A stretch of 64,000 bases of DNA, taken from Paramecium pentaurelia. Lineage: Eukaryota; Ciliophora; Oligohymenophorea; Peniculida; Parameciidae. Of this stretch, positions 37,079-50,722 are shown in pieces (positions within the stretch are counted from its first letter, which is position 1; each line of letters starts with the position of its first letter). The notes beneath the pieces were generated by a model. It searched no databases and had not been told where the DNA came from. It was given only the letters and a program-made list of their open reading frames with translations. The DNA lies in the NCBI GenBank assembly GCA_905183005.1, contig CAJJDO010000096.1:241580-305579 (forward strand), in the 5' to 3' direction. The position numbers and the translations under genes are program-made.

Positions 37079-39132
37079 TCATCCCAAAAAAAGAGTACTA
37101 GATGTACTCTTAGTGTATTTTGAATTACATTCATAACTATATCCACTAAATAAATTTTAAACTGAATTCTTTTTTAGTAAAAGCTTATTTTCTTTTATTA
37201 ATTCATCTTAACTATCATTATCTTCACTTATTTAATTTAGATATTCCACATTATCATCAATTTACTTCTTAATAATAAAATTATACCTTTGGAATATAAG
37301 GTGACTCAATTTCTTTGTTCAACAATTTTTACCATGGGAAATTACGAAGCCAAGGATGATTTTTAACTTCATCAGGTCCCTTAAATCCTAATCTATTTGC
37401 AGGCTTTCTCTATATTAATTTATTTATAAAATCTGCTGCCTCCACTGACCAATCATCAGGAATTTCAGATCTTTTAATTTATACTTATCTAGTTAGAATT
37501 TGATCACGAATTTCTTATCTTGATCTTCCATTATAAGGTCTTCTTCCTAACATAAATTCATATCCCATAATTCCTAATGCAAAGTAATCAACTGCTATTG
37601 TATGATTCTATCTACACATTACTTCAGGTGCTTATTAATTAATAATTAAATATTACCCATATATCCTGGTGTACCACTTGTATCTTAAGAATTTTCTGAT
37701 TTCCATACTCTTGCTATTCCTAAATCAGTTAATCTTGCATATCCCTATTTATCTAAAACTATATTTTCTGGTTTTAAATCTCTATGAATAATATTATTAT
37801 TATGTAAAAATTCTAATGAAAGAAATACACAAGCAATAAAAAATTTAGTTTAATGCTCTTTGAATCTTCTCATTTTTCCTATATGATACCTAAGATCTCC
37901 TCCAGTTAATAAATCCATTACAAGATATAAATTTTCTCTATCTTAAAAACAATAATTCATATTAATTAAAAATGGATGTTTGAATTAAGCTAAAAGATTA
38001 CGTTCATTCATAACAGAATTAACACTTCTTTTAGCAATTATTTTAGCTTTTGACATCTCTTTCATTGCATAATATTATTTGCTTTTTTTCATTTCAACCT
38101 TCCATACTTTTCCAAATCCACCCTTTCCAATTACATAATGAAATTAAAAACTATACTTATTAATTTGTATATTGCAATCAACAATTAAAGTTTCCTCATC
38201 ATCATCACTTGATTAATGTTTTTCTTGTTATCTTAAAATACTCTTTGAATTTTCATTTTTTGAAATATGAGATATATGTTAAATACTTAACATAGAATTA
38301 AATAAATTATCTAGTCCTTTATTTTATTTAAATTAATTTGGCACCTAGAATTCCTATTTTTTTATTTATATCTATGGAATTTCATGATTAATTAATTAAT
38401 ATGGTTTATCTGCTGGTTTATTCTCTTTCACCAAATTATTATTTTATTATTTTATTAAATTCTCTGGATATTTGATGTTATTTGAACTAGATTATTTAAG
38501 ATTAATAAAAGGAGATATTTTTTAAATTGATGTATTTGGTGATTGAGAATTATTTCTTCCAGTATTTCTATTAATTATATCAAGATTATCATAAAATGCT
38601 GGTTTAATAGGTGATTAATCTTTAGATTTATTTTATAAGTCTAAATTAGATTATTATTATTATTATTATTGATGCATTTAGGAATTGATTAATAATTTTG
38701 ATTATTTTAATTCTTATTTCAAGAATGATTGAATAGGACTGCGAGAACTTGTATTTTAAAATAAGTAATCTTGTTTATCTTTAAAAAATGAACTACTTCT
38801 ACTACTATTAATATTAGATGCACTTTAATTTCTTTGATGTTTAGATTGAATTTAGATTTATGATTAATCTTATTTTTGTATATTTAATTGAACAATTTTT
38901 ATTTTTTAAGGTGTTACACTTCTCTATTAAGATTATTTGTTTTTATTTTTTGATGATAATTGAGCTAATTAAAAAAAACTTGTAAATTAACTAAGACCTA
39001 AGGGTGATTTATGAGTTTATTTTGTTGTTTCACTTTGTTCCTAATAATATTAATATAATAAATTACAACTTTTGGTCTAATATAATTGAATTTTGAGGGA
39101 AATAAATCCTTCAAATTGCGGTGGTTAGACAT
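37079..39132 (-). CDS. AGC-type Ser/Thr kinase, YANK/STK32-like, with long Gln-rich N-terminus
   Basis: About 300 residues of Gln/Ser/Asn-rich sequence (including a polyGln run encoded around 38650-38672) precede a kinase domain: IGKGGFGKVWKVEM, catalytic Lys in YAMKEMSK, LYLVMDLLTGGDLRYHIGK, HRDLKPENIVL, LTDLGIARVW, GTPGYMAPEV, PADWSVEAADF-like C-lobe and NRLGFKGPDEVKNHPWL. The VxDLLxGGDLRYH motif is typical of STK32/YANK kinases. The metal-binding motif is DLG rather than DFG. Introns: one near 39040-39065, 37631-37656, and one near 37265-37287. Start ATG 39130-39132 (MSNHRNLKDLF); stop TGA 37079-37081. Probably active, since the Asp is kept. Confidence 0.83.
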
Positions 39133-39630
39133 TTTATATATATATATTTATAATTATAAATAATTTTTCATTTTATATAAGTCATTCAAATTAATTATGT
39201 GAAAATTTAACAAAAAATGATCACACTTTCAATTACTATATTTTTTGATATTTGATATACAAATAACAAATGTAAATAACTACAATATTTTTTTAATAAA
39301 ACAATATAGATGTTTATTAAAATATCTAAAAATATATATAATAGGTTGATTTTATATAAATCTTTAGTAAAATCATCTATATTATAATAATCTATATGAT
39401 TAGTAAAGTAAATTAATAATATTAGAATTTCAATTTTTCAATTATTTTTCATCATCATTTCCATCTAAATTGAATATTTAAATTTTTCGATATAAATACT
39501 ATAATATCATTGAATAATTGCAAAAGAGATTTGAGATAGATTGATTTTATTTTAAAATATTATAAATAACTATTATTAACTTATAAAAATAAATCAAAAA
39601 ACAAAACATTAATTACAAAAATATAAAGAA
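39133..39630. other. Intergenic region
   Basis: About 500 nt, extremely AT-rich, between the kinase start and the MORN gene end. Contains poly-A/T runs and no recognisable feature. Confidence 0.45.
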
Positions 39631-40551
39631 TCAATCTTCATCTTCAATCCATCTAATACGTTTACCATCTTCCCACATTCCATGTTTTTCAATTTTATCA
39701 AATACTATTTTACCTTTTCCATGTTATTTACCCTTCTTCCAGTTTCCAGAATATCTACAAAATGAATTTTAATGTATACTTTTTACCATCTGGCCAAGTA
39801 AATGTTCCAAATCCATGTTTTTTATCAAAGTAATAATCTCCTTCATATTATTTCCCATCTGATGTTGTGTATTTACCATGACCATGCATATTATTATCCA
39901 ACCATTCACCAATATAACATCTTCCATCTTTCCAATGACATACTCCATATCCTGTCATTTTATTTTACAACCATTAACCCTAATAAACCTTTCCATCTGG
40001 CCAATAATAGGTTCCAGTACCATCTTTCATTCCATACTTATAGGTTCCCTCGTATCTACTTCCATCTGTCCAAGTTTCAGTTCCATAACCATGTTATTTA
40101 TCATCTTTCCAAAGTCCTTCATATTTGGAACCATCAGCATGAATATAAATACCAAAACCATTAGTTTTGTCATTTTCCCATTCTCCATCATCTAAATTAT
40201 CAATAAAATCAATTACATATATCACCATCTGCATGTTTAAAGATACCTTTCCCTTGAGCTTTATCATCTTTCCATTATCCTTCATATGAGGCTCCATCTG
40301 GCCAAACTTGAGTACCAAAACCATCACGACATATACCAATCCAAAACAAAATATAAAATAATATATTACCATTCTCCAGTATATTTTGCACCATTTTCAT
40401 AAGTAAATGTTCCTCTTTTATCTCTAGTTACTTCTGTTTCTCCAGTCATCGGAGCAATTATCTCAGAACTCTTAGGTCTTTTCGAATCACTAGGTAAAGC
40501 ATGTAAAATCTTATCATCTTAAGGAGTTTAGCAACTTTTACAAGACCCCAT
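39631..40551 (-). CDS. MORN-repeat protein with acylation-type N-terminus
   Basis: Begins MGSCKSC, a Gly2 N-myristoylation site with adjacent Cys suited to palmitoylation, so likely membrane-anchored. Then a row of about ten MORN repeats: YENGAKYTGEW, VWPDGASYEGQWKDDKAQGK, DGEWENDKTNGFGIYIHADG, SKYEGLWKDDKQHGYG, YEGTYKYGMKDGTG and so on, ending GKRIRWIEDED at TGA 39631-39633. MORN proteins scaffold membranes and basal-body or cortical structures. A 25-nt intron (GTAATTGA...AATTTAG, about 40195-40219 by complement) restores one repeat. A second frame break at about 40335-40372, after TGEW, has no AG acceptor that fits; see findings. Confidence 0.82.
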
Positions 40552-41044
40552 AAAAATATAATCTTAATATAATTTATATAGATATAAAATTTATCAACCA
40601 GAAATCAGTTTTATTTATATAACTATTTAATCTACTACTATTTATAGATTGATCTTTTTATTTCTCTAAAATTGCTTAAAAGAAAGTAAGAGTAACTAAT
40701 ATAAATTAATTTAGAATGAAATGTTTTTTTTAAAATCTTATTTATTGTTAATATTATCTAAATAAAAGTATTTAATTTCTTCAGCTTATTGTATTTCTAT
40801 TATAAACAAAAGGAAATCTTAAATTTTCTCTTTTTTTACTACTAAATAGTTCATAAATCCATCAAAATATTAATCTATTTATATATTGTTTATAAGATTA
40901 GCAATTCGACTATTAATAAGTTCTATTATTTGTAGTCAAAAAAAAGAGAACTTTTAAATTTAATTCTATTTTTTAATATAAAAGATACATATCTCTTAAA
41001 ATTAATTATTATAATTTAAAAATAGGTTATAAATACAAGTTAAT
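40552..41044. other. Intergenic region
   Basis: About 490 nt of AT-rich DNA between the MORN gene start and the end of the large membrane protein gene. No gene or repeat seen. Confidence 0.45.
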
Positions 41045-44000
41045 TCAAAGCTCAAACTCATCAGTTAATTCTCCTTCCTCCTCAAAATACTTATGATTTT
41101 TCATTTTTTATCTATATACATAGAAAAAGCTTAGTACACTTAGTATTACCAAAGCTAAAAGGATATATATCCAATAAGTTGGACCTTCTTTTTTATATCG
41201 GAAAATTAATTCAATAGTATCTGAACTAAAAGAATTGGATATCCTCAATGAATAATATTAATCACTATGAGCTACTTAAGAAGATTAGCAAGATAAATAG
41301 TTAGAAGTGCTAAAATTATATATATTTATTTGTCCATTTGTCAAATCCACTATTTAGCCTCCTAATTGATTAGATATTATAGAGATTGCAACTCCATTAG
41401 GATTAGGTAGTGATTAATTTAATCCTCCTATCATCATTAAAGGTTATCTAATATTGCTTTAAATCATAGTATAATTATAGACAGCAAAAACACGTTCATT
41501 TTCAGAAGCAAATAGTAACAATAATATACCTTTAGTTGCTAAACCAAAGTATTATTAAGTATAATTTCCATATGGAGGAATAGTTTAGACAATAGTTTAT
41601 ATTTGTAATTAATTTTTTACATATAACTCTTTGCTGAAAGTCATTGTGAAAATAAAAGTTGTAGCATTTGTTGTTGTGAGAGCTAGTAAGATTTCATTAT
41701 ATTTTACAGCTAAGGGAATTATTTGTAGCATAGCTGTTTATTGTAATAATAATAGTTTCTTATCTTTGAATATTACATTCTAATAATCTCTATCCAAATT
41801 AAGTGTATAATCAATCTAATTTAAATATCCAAGCTTATAATATAATTAATTATCACAAATGAAAAATATAGCAATAATTTATGAACTTTGAGTAGAGTTA
41901 TAAAGATATTGAATGGAAAAATCCTCAATACCTTTTTTACAAGATATATTCTAGAATGTAATATTGTTTAAATCTTAGAGATTGTATATGTAAATATACT
42001 CATATTCACTAGAAATTATATTCTAACCAAGTACAAAAGTAAAATTTTAATATTAAATCATTTTCCTTATTATTTGGCAAGATAATGGTAATGCATTATA
42101 TCCAATAAGTTATGTAATATTATTTCCTTAAATCTCAAATTTAATTAAGAATGTAATTTATGAACTAAGACAAAGAGTATATATAAAATTTTTATAAGAT
42201 GCAGATGCTAAACATTTTTCGAATTAATAAAGATATTATACTTCTATTCTTGATGATAATTCTATAATTGAGATATTATTTTATATATAGAATTCATTAT
42301 TAGCACTTAATATTATTGTATAATTTGGAAAACTATAATTCTATTATCCTTAAAAATATTAGTTTAATTAACATATCATACTTGATTTTTTTTAGTCTTC
42401 CGCATTTATTGACAATTAATATGAAAGAATTTAAAAATTAAATAATTAATCTAAATCAATTCTAAAATGTTATGCCTTTTGAAATTGATATGTTAAATTC
42501 TTATAATCAACTTGAATATCAATAAGAGGATTAATAATGTAAATTGTATCCTCAAATAAATATTATTATTAATAATTTAATGCAGATGTTACAGCAAATA
42601 TCTAATTTAATTCAGAAATGTAAGTCGCATTTATAACATTGTTGCTAATAAATTATTCAGTGATTACAACATGCAATAAATAGTATTAATTAGAAAATGT
42701 AACAAATGAAGTATAATTTAAATCAACGCAACTAAAATAATTTCCAGAAAATTTGAATTTATAATATAAAGAATTGTGGTAAGGTAGAGCAGGACTATAA
42801 ACTACCATATAATTATCTTTAGAGAGAACATATAGATGAGCATCATCAGAATAAATTCGAGTACCTTTTTTAATTTATAAATATGGCAACTATTTCTAAA
42901 ATTCAGGTTTGTATATGTTGTAAATTTTATATACTTCAAATTCAAGTATATCATCATCGACCAAATTTGAAATCACTATTTATTCATTTACAATATTTAA
43001 TGAATAAATTTCATAATCAACAAATGTAATACTTATAGGAATAATACTATTATTATATGAAATATCTATTGTTAGAAAACAATCTCTATTATTAATAAAA
43101 ATAGTAGATGCTTAGTTTTATTAATTTGAAGTAATTGATTTTGGATGAAAATCTAATCGTTTTTCAATTAGATCAAAGAAAAGTTGGTTCACTATTTCTT
43201 CATCTAAATTAAATATAAAATCTTAATTAAATGATGATATTATTATTCTCTTATCTGGAGTCAAAAGTACTAAATTTTTATAAGTTAATAAAAATTATTC
43301 ATATGGCTAACAACAAACTATTGATTCTGAATAAACAATATTTTATTAAAATAACTATTGATTGTAATTAGCTTAAATTATTATTATTTAAAAACTTCCT
43401 TAATCAATAGCTACAGTAAAATTTGATAGATAATAAAAGGAAATTTCTATATGATGAATCTTTTCATTAAAGGTATTATTATAGATTTACATGCAAGTAT
43501 AATTACTTTAACAAACATAAATATATAAAGTCAACTCTTATACTCCTATTAAAAGCAATCCATCTAGAGAAAGCTAACTTATATAATATAATTTGACCAA
43601 GTCAAATTCTTTATCAATTTTTATATTTAATAATTCAAAGGTTTAGTCTGTAAATTCTCCTAATTTAGGATCAGATATATTTGCATTAATTTTTTATAGA
43701 GGTCCTGAAAAACTGTCAAGTGAATATTATACGATAGAATTTTACATTATTACTTTAGGTAGTTTTTCATTATACACCATATAAATATTTGTATCATTCT
43801 TTGGCAAAATATTGTATGTAATTTGAGATTTGCAAAATCGATTTATAAATGGTAATTATATTTCAAATGCTGATATTGAAAATGTACCATTTAAAATATT
43901 AGGATCAAATATTCCTCTTAATTATGGATTTTGAAGTGTTGAAATTGTTAATTTATTACTAAATTCATAAAAACGGTTTGTTTTTGGATCTAAATATGAA

Positions 44001-45078
44001 TAAATTTATGAAATATTATTTTTATGTCTTGAAAATTTAAGCATTGAATTACTATCTGATGATTAATATATGATTTCAGCTGAATTCACAGTAAAATAGT
44101 TATCTTATTAAATAATTAAAAAATATTAACTAATTTAAACTTGTAAAAGTGAGGTTAGATTAAAGTCAAAATATGTTAAAATAAAATCTCCAAAAAAATT
44201 AATAGAATTTTCCCATGCTACAAATTTTTAAACAGAAGAATAATAAGCATTATTTGTAATTATTAATGTATCCCATTATGAATTCAAACTAACACTAGTT
44301 CCAATTGCTATTGTGAGTAAGTTCTAAACTGAATAATGTATTGCTAATATATCAAATTTAAATTCCACATCTATTACAACTTGATAAATTCCCATATTAG
44401 GTACTAATATATAGATAAATCCTTTATCTGATATTTCAAAATCTACTAATTGATGCTACCATTTACTAGTATTTTTATATTGATCATTATCCCATATAAA
44501 TAGAGTTAGAGTTGTATACTATGTATAGAATTATGCATACAATAATGCCTCTTTCTATTAAGTAACAAAAGATCTCATTTTGGTTTTAGTAGGAATAGAT
44601 GATGTCAACTTCTATATAAAAATTAACTAATTTTATTTTTAAAAAAGAAATTATAATACATTCTGATCATAGCTATCAAGCAAAATTTTATTATTGATTG
44701 TAAATATTGCATTGAAATATGTCCAATCTTCAACTAATTTCAATTTTGATACCAAATCTAGATCATAATTATACATATTTAAAGTTTATTCTTTAGTTAA
44801 AACAGCAAAATGTGTTTTATTTGATGAGATTGACTTAGATGTGAAGCCTTCATTAAATTTCTATAGATACCATAATTGTCTTTAGAAACAATAGTTTCGA
44901 AAGTATTATAGACTATGAGATTGTTAGGACAGTTCTAGCAAAAATAGGACAAGTTCTTTCCACTAAATATAGTATCCATAGGAAGTATGTAATTCTCTCC
45001 TTAAGTTGGATAGATGTTTAATTCATTGATTCTAACATCACAAGCCTCTAAAATCATGATCAAAAAGTTGAGCCACAT
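41045..45078 (-). CDS. Large type I membrane protein, function unknown
   Basis: About 1,300 residues. N-terminal signal sequence (MWLNFLIMIL), a very long extracellular or lumenal region, one C-terminal membrane helix (WIYILLALVILSVLSFFYVY) and a short cytoplasmic tail with basic start and acidic end (HKYFEEEGELTDEFEL) before TGA 41045-41047. The ectodomain has regularly spaced aromatic/beta-rich stretches (for example FAVLTKEQTLNMYNYDLDL), which suggests WD/propeller-like or beta-sandwich repeats, but I recognise no family. A 23-nt intron near 44854-44876 is clear, others are likely. Could be a surface or secretory-granule protein. Confidence 0.65.
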
Positions 45079-45435
45079 ATAGATAAAATCTGATATAAAT
45101 ATAATAATTTTAAAAATCAAAGCTTGTAAATTAAACTCCTATTATAGTTCCAAATATATTTTCAAAGAAGTGATAGAAATTAATGTATATATTTAAAATT
45201 ATTAATGACTCTAAGAAGTGTTATGAAAATTTTAAAATAAAAAAACAATAGGTTAATATAGTGAAATTAAAATTTTTCATTTACAAAATTTATTTATTTT
45301 TTTTAAGAAGAACAGAAATTAAATAAAAGTAAAAATAGATTCTTTAATTATATTTATATAAAGCAGCAGTTAAATTTATATAGTTATGATTATATGTGCT
45401 GAATTAGATAGTAAAATTATAAGTTATGAAATCTT
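45079..45435. other. Intergenic region
   Basis: About 360 nt, AT-rich, upstream of the large membrane protein and downstream of the small basic gene. Nothing recognised. Confidence 0.45.
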
Positions 45436-45888
45436 TCATTTTTCTAATCCAAAATTGAGTAAATTGATTCCTCTATGTAATCCCAATTTTCTTGGAGCTA
45501 AATATTTATTTACTAAATATTATTGTTGTTGAAACTACTCATAACGAACAGTTTTAGTATTATTATCATATTCAATTGGTGATTGATTATTAGTTCTCAT
45601 TATTATAGTAAATGGAGATGTGGGAGTAGATTTAACTTAAGATGCCATTCTAGTATGACATTACTTCTTATTTTATTTAGGTCTTTCTGTTTAAACTTCA
45701 GGTTTTTAAGTTCTAGTTTTAATGGATGGCAATTTTGTTTATAACCATTCTATTTTTTAAGATGGCATTTTTATTAGTGGACAAATAGGTTAGGATTCTT
45801 CAAAATTAAAAGTGATTTAAATGGGATCAGAATTTGAATGAAGTGATAGACAGTATTAATGTTTATAAAGTCCCTTATTTAGAAGCAT
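45436..45888 (-). CDS. Small basic hypothetical protein
   Basis: 150 residues in one uninterrupted frame, ATG 45888 to TGA 45436-45438. Lys/Gln/Thr/Pro-rich middle (TKLPSIKTRTQKPEVQTERP), then a more conserved-looking C-terminus (QYLVNKYLAPRKLGLHRGIN). No domain recognised. It starts only 23 nt beyond the stop of the p24 gene on the same strand. Confidence 0.55.
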
Positions 45889-45911
45889 TGATTTTTTTAA
45901 TAAAATAAACA

Positions 45912-46658
45912 TCACATCAAGAATCTCTACTTAAAGAATTTCTTGAGACTCCAAATCTAATAAACCCCAGATGCTAGAAGAACAACAATTTATAAAATGG
46001 TAGTCTAAGTGACTCTTCTGCTGATGTCGATGGATTGAGTTGTTAATTTATCTTCTTATTCTCTGTTCAATTATTAAAGAGAAATGAAATCATCAGTTCT
46101 GTTTTTTAAGGCTGAGATTCTATCTATATAATTAATTTTAAAAGATGTGTGATACCTTTGATTGATTCAACATGAGTTTTGTTAGCTGCATCTTGGAGAT
46201 TGTGATCAACTCCTTGTTATATTTTAATAGAGTATTTATACTCATTGACACTCCAAAATTACTTGGATTTTATTACACAGAACTTATATCTGCCCACTAA
46301 AAGTAATACTTACATAATTACTTGTTTTGGCTGTGAATGACAATTTGTTCTTTCCTTCTGCAGTTTTAGCAGTTTTCACTATATTGCCATCAGGGCCATA
46401 GACATTAAGAGTGATTCCATCTTTAATCATTTTTGGAATGTCTATGTGTTAAATGAATTAATACCTCTTTTTTCATTTTTGGCCACACCTTCTGACATCA
46501 ATTCATGATATATCACTACTATCTAAAAATGAATAATCTAGATTTACAGTTTGACTAGGTACTTCATCTGAGAAGCACTTTTCAACTCCTTCTTTGGCAT
46601 AGAAGCTTATACAATGATTCAAATTGAATAACAGAGCAAGCAAAATAATGTATTTCAT
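45912..46658 (-). CDS. p24/TMED family (GOLD domain) cargo receptor
   Basis: Type I membrane protein of the early secretory pathway that cycles between ER and Golgi in COPI/COPII vesicles. Signal peptide MKYIILLALLFNLNHC, then the GOLD start EKCFSDEVPSQT, the mid-domain ITLNVYGPDGNIVKTAK and KLSFTAKTSN, a coiled-coil region, one C-terminal membrane helix (VVLLASGVYQIW) and the cytoplasmic tail SLKKFFKQRFLM, which keeps the FF and dibasic sorting signals of the family. Introns: 46523-46547 (25 nt), a 23-nt one before DIPKMIK, and more in the middle. Stop TGA 45912-45914. Confidence 0.83.
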
Positions 46659-46762
46659 ATTAAATGTATTTAATTATAACTCTGTTGTATTGTATACATG
46701 CCTAGTTTGTTATCTAATCACTAATACAAACTGATAGAATATCTACTTACAATCCACCTTGG

Positions 46763-49700
46763 ATGCAAAGGTTTATGGATTCACAAACAGCAGATAATGA
46801 TTTATTAGCAGCAGCTAAAACGGCAAGCTCATTCAATGATAAACTAGAGCATGAAGTCAGAGTGGCTGCTGATTTAGAACCTATTCCACATTTAGGTGAG
46901 TATCCAACTAAATTAAAAATGGATCCTAGTAGAGATCCACCATCATCTAATCCTGCATCAAAATTAGAAGAAAAAATATAACAAATGAAATAAGCAGTTG
47001 CTGAAGAATCAATATTTAAAGTTGGTTGGTAGGATGATGATAATTTGTACAATAAAATTATTGAGCATCTTATTGAATTGGATCCTGAGGAATAATCAGA
47101 CTTTCTATTACAAATCTTAAAAAACGAAATGCGTTCTAACAGAACTCGAATAGTCTAAAGATTGAAGGATATATTAGCTATGATCATGGATGAAACCATT
47201 CTTATTCCACTTGAAAAACTCTATGAAGTTTGCATTCGAGCAAATATGGAGATGGAAGTTGAAGAAGTGTTTTTAGAAGAACTTAATATTTCACTTGATC
47301 CTATAAGAAATGGAGAAATTGGGGAAGCTGAGTAATTAGTTGAAGAATTATAAGAACTTGAATCATTAGAGGATGAACATATTCAACATCAAGAATAAAT
47401 ATCTGTACCAATTGAGTATCAAATTGTTTTGAGAAAAGAACCTAAATTTAAGAATGAGAATAAATTAAATCCAATAGATACTATATCAGTTAATAAAGTA
47501 CATATCCTTAATGATTAAGATGTTGAAGATCATAATAAACAAAAAATTAAATAGTATACAATGAGATTAGATGATTTTTTCATTTCTAATCAAGGTGAAG
47601 AAAATATAGAATAACCAGAAGAATAATAATAAGAATAATTAGAAGATAATTAAGAATAATAAGAGGATAATTAAGAATAATAAGAGGATAATTAAGAATA
47701 ATTAGAAGATAATTAAGAATAATTAGAAGATAATTAAGAATAATTAGAAGATAATTAAGAATAATAAGGAGATAATTAAGAATAATTAGAAGTTAATTAA
47801 CAGAACGATGAGCAGATGGGTACAGAATAAGAAATTTAATTTGAACCAGGACCTAGAGAATTATTTAGAAATCCATAGATCCCTTTTGATCCAATTGAGG
47901 AAATCATTCAAAATGGTGGATTTATCCCACATGAATTTTTAAATCCTCAACACAGAGATGATATTTATGTAAACGATCATTAATTTATTCCTCTCACTCC
48001 AGAAGAAATGGCTTATTAAAGTAAACCTATCATTCCACACGAAATGTTTAATCCAATCAATGAAGATGATAAGTATAATACTTTTGGCAATAAAAAAATA
48101 TAAAAAGAACCATATTTTCATTATAACTAAGGAACCCAATAGAATTCAACTGAAAGAAAACCTGATGTAGCATAATCAATAAATATTGTGTAAGGAGATG
48201 CTGAAATGTAATCCATTAATATTATTCTTGATCCAGTATAAATGTAATCAATAAATATTAATTTCGATGAAACATAGGCTGAATAATACAAATAATAATA
48301 ACTCTATCATAAATATAGAAACTAAAAACACTTCATCAATCGTGATAGTTTTCATTACCCTAATGATCCTCTGTATCCAAATATTCATACTGTTCAAGAT
48401 CATACAAGATCTCCATATTATTATCAAGGCTATTACACAGGGGAAGTACCATAGCATCCATATTAAGTTTATGAGCCTCCTTTAGAAGAACCAATCCAAG
48501 AAGTTATGTATGAAGAAATCATTTAAGAAATACTCAATGAAGAAATAGTGCCTCCTGAAGAAGCAAATCTAGAAAGTCCTCCAGAAGAAGGAGCTGTAGA
48601 AATACCACCTGAGGAAGGTGCTGTAGATGCACCACCAGAAGAAGGAGCAGGAGGCGAAGCTGTTCCAGAAGAAGTTGTTGGAGAAGCTATACCAGAAGAG
48701 CCAATTGGTGAAGCAAAGGCTGAAGAAAATGTTGAAGTTAAGGGAGAGGATGGTACAAATCCTGAAGAAGGAAATATTGAAGATACTTAAGTTCAATAAG
48801 AGGAAACTACATAGTAAGAGACCATTCCAGAAGATGCTCCTTAAGAAGGAGGTGGAGAAGAAATAAAAGAAGTTGAACCTATAGAAGATTAATAATAGGA
48901 ATAAGAGTAGGTTGGAGATGAAATTTAAATAGATAATGCTGAAATAATTGATTAGGTAATTTAGGAAGATCAATTGCAATAAGAAATAGAACCTTGGATT
49001 AATTGGGAAGAAGTACCTGATGAAGAAATTGAATATTTAATTAGCAGATTGATTGATCCTCGATTTTATGATCCTCATCATCCAGATTATAACCCATAAG
49101 ATCCCAGGAATATTATTTTTACTTCAACTCATTTTTAAAGATCGTAGGTATATTTATAAATTAAAAACCCCTTATTTTATTTACCAGGTTAGGGTCCATA
49201 TGCTAAATTAAAGTCTTGTAATACACCAGAAGACTTGTTAGATCAAATTACTCCTGATGATCTTCATTCATTGGTTAATGAATGGAAAAAGAGAACTTAA
49301 CGTTATAATATTCCAGATGCTGATTATTAATCAAAATAATCAAGAAATCAATAATCATAATAATCTTCCATATATCGTCCTTTTTAAGAGTCCTCAACTT
49401 TAGATTAAGCTCCAGTTGATCAACAAGAATTTAAACCAGGAGAAGTACCTCAATAAAGGAAAAGTTCTGATGCTTAGCCTTTCGAGTTTGCTGATGAGGA
49501 TTTTATTACACCTAGAGATATAGGTAAATTTGGTAGGAAAAAACCATTTCAAATGTAAGGATTAGATCCCAATGATCCAAGATCAATACCTAACTTTAAT
49601 CCAGATAAATCAAATTATTTTGGCAACAATGAACATGTTGAAGAGAATCCTATTCTTAAAGTAATTTAGGGAAACAAAATGTAATAGGAGGAAAGAGGAG

Positions 49701-50682
49701 ACTATTAATAGATGAACCCAGATGAGTTTCATCGTCCTCCAGATTTTAATGATGATAGATCATATAGAACTGGTAGAGATGGAAAACCAATTCAGCGTCA
49801 TCCAAGAGGAGATTGGCATGATGAAGATTATTACTATGATGAATATGATGAGTATGATGATTATTACGAAGATAGAGATGGTGATGGAATCCCAGATGTC
49901 TATCAAGAAGAAAATTATTATCCTCCTTATTATTAAAGAAGATAACCATACGCTGATGAATATGATAAGAGAAGATAAAGTCATTATGACAGAAGAAGGT
50001 ATGGAGATCGCGATGGTAGGGGATATAATGATTTTGATGAATATGAAGATTTCAGAGGTGATGATCCTTACGATAGAAGAAGAAGATATCAACATCGAAG
50101 AAGATCAGATGATGAATATGATTCAAGACATCCTAGAAATCCCTATAATAGAAGGTATGAATTGGGAGATAAGGAAGATTTAGTAGAAGACAAAATTGGA
50201 AGAGAATTAAACAGATCAAAAAGGGATATAGGTAGAAAAGGAAGGTACTAAAAAAAAGGTGATGATTCATAACCTAGAATTGAAGAATTTCATATTTATC
50301 ATGATCTGGATTAATATTCTTAAACGAGAAATATAAATGATAAACGAAATAGAGAAGAAAAAGCTATGCAAGATCCAAAATATAAACCAGGAAATATTAA
50401 TGGGGTACCATAGATTAGAGATACAACAAGAGATATTGATGATTATCCTAGAAGAAGCACACCAGATGATAAAGATTAAATGGACAGTTCTGGTATTGCA
50501 TTTGCTAAATCCTTAAAAGAATAAGGAAGACAGAAGAGAAATAAAAAAATACAAGATGAAAAATTAAAATAAATGGGATTAAAGAATTCTAAGAAATAAA
50601 AGAAAAATAAGAATTAAAAAAAGAAAAAATAAAATGAAGAAAAGGATGATTAATCAAAAAAATCAAATTAACAACAAAATGA

Positions 50683-50722
<40 letters not shown>

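Noticed and set aside
48569..48979. Hydrophobic minus-strand frame rich in Phe/Leu/Ser
   Set aside because: Complement of the Glu/Pro-rich repeats of the giant plus-strand gene.
49746..50183. Overlapping Met/Ile-rich and Ser/Ile-rich frames on both strands
   Set aside because: Shadows of the Asp/Arg/Tyr-rich part of the giant gene.
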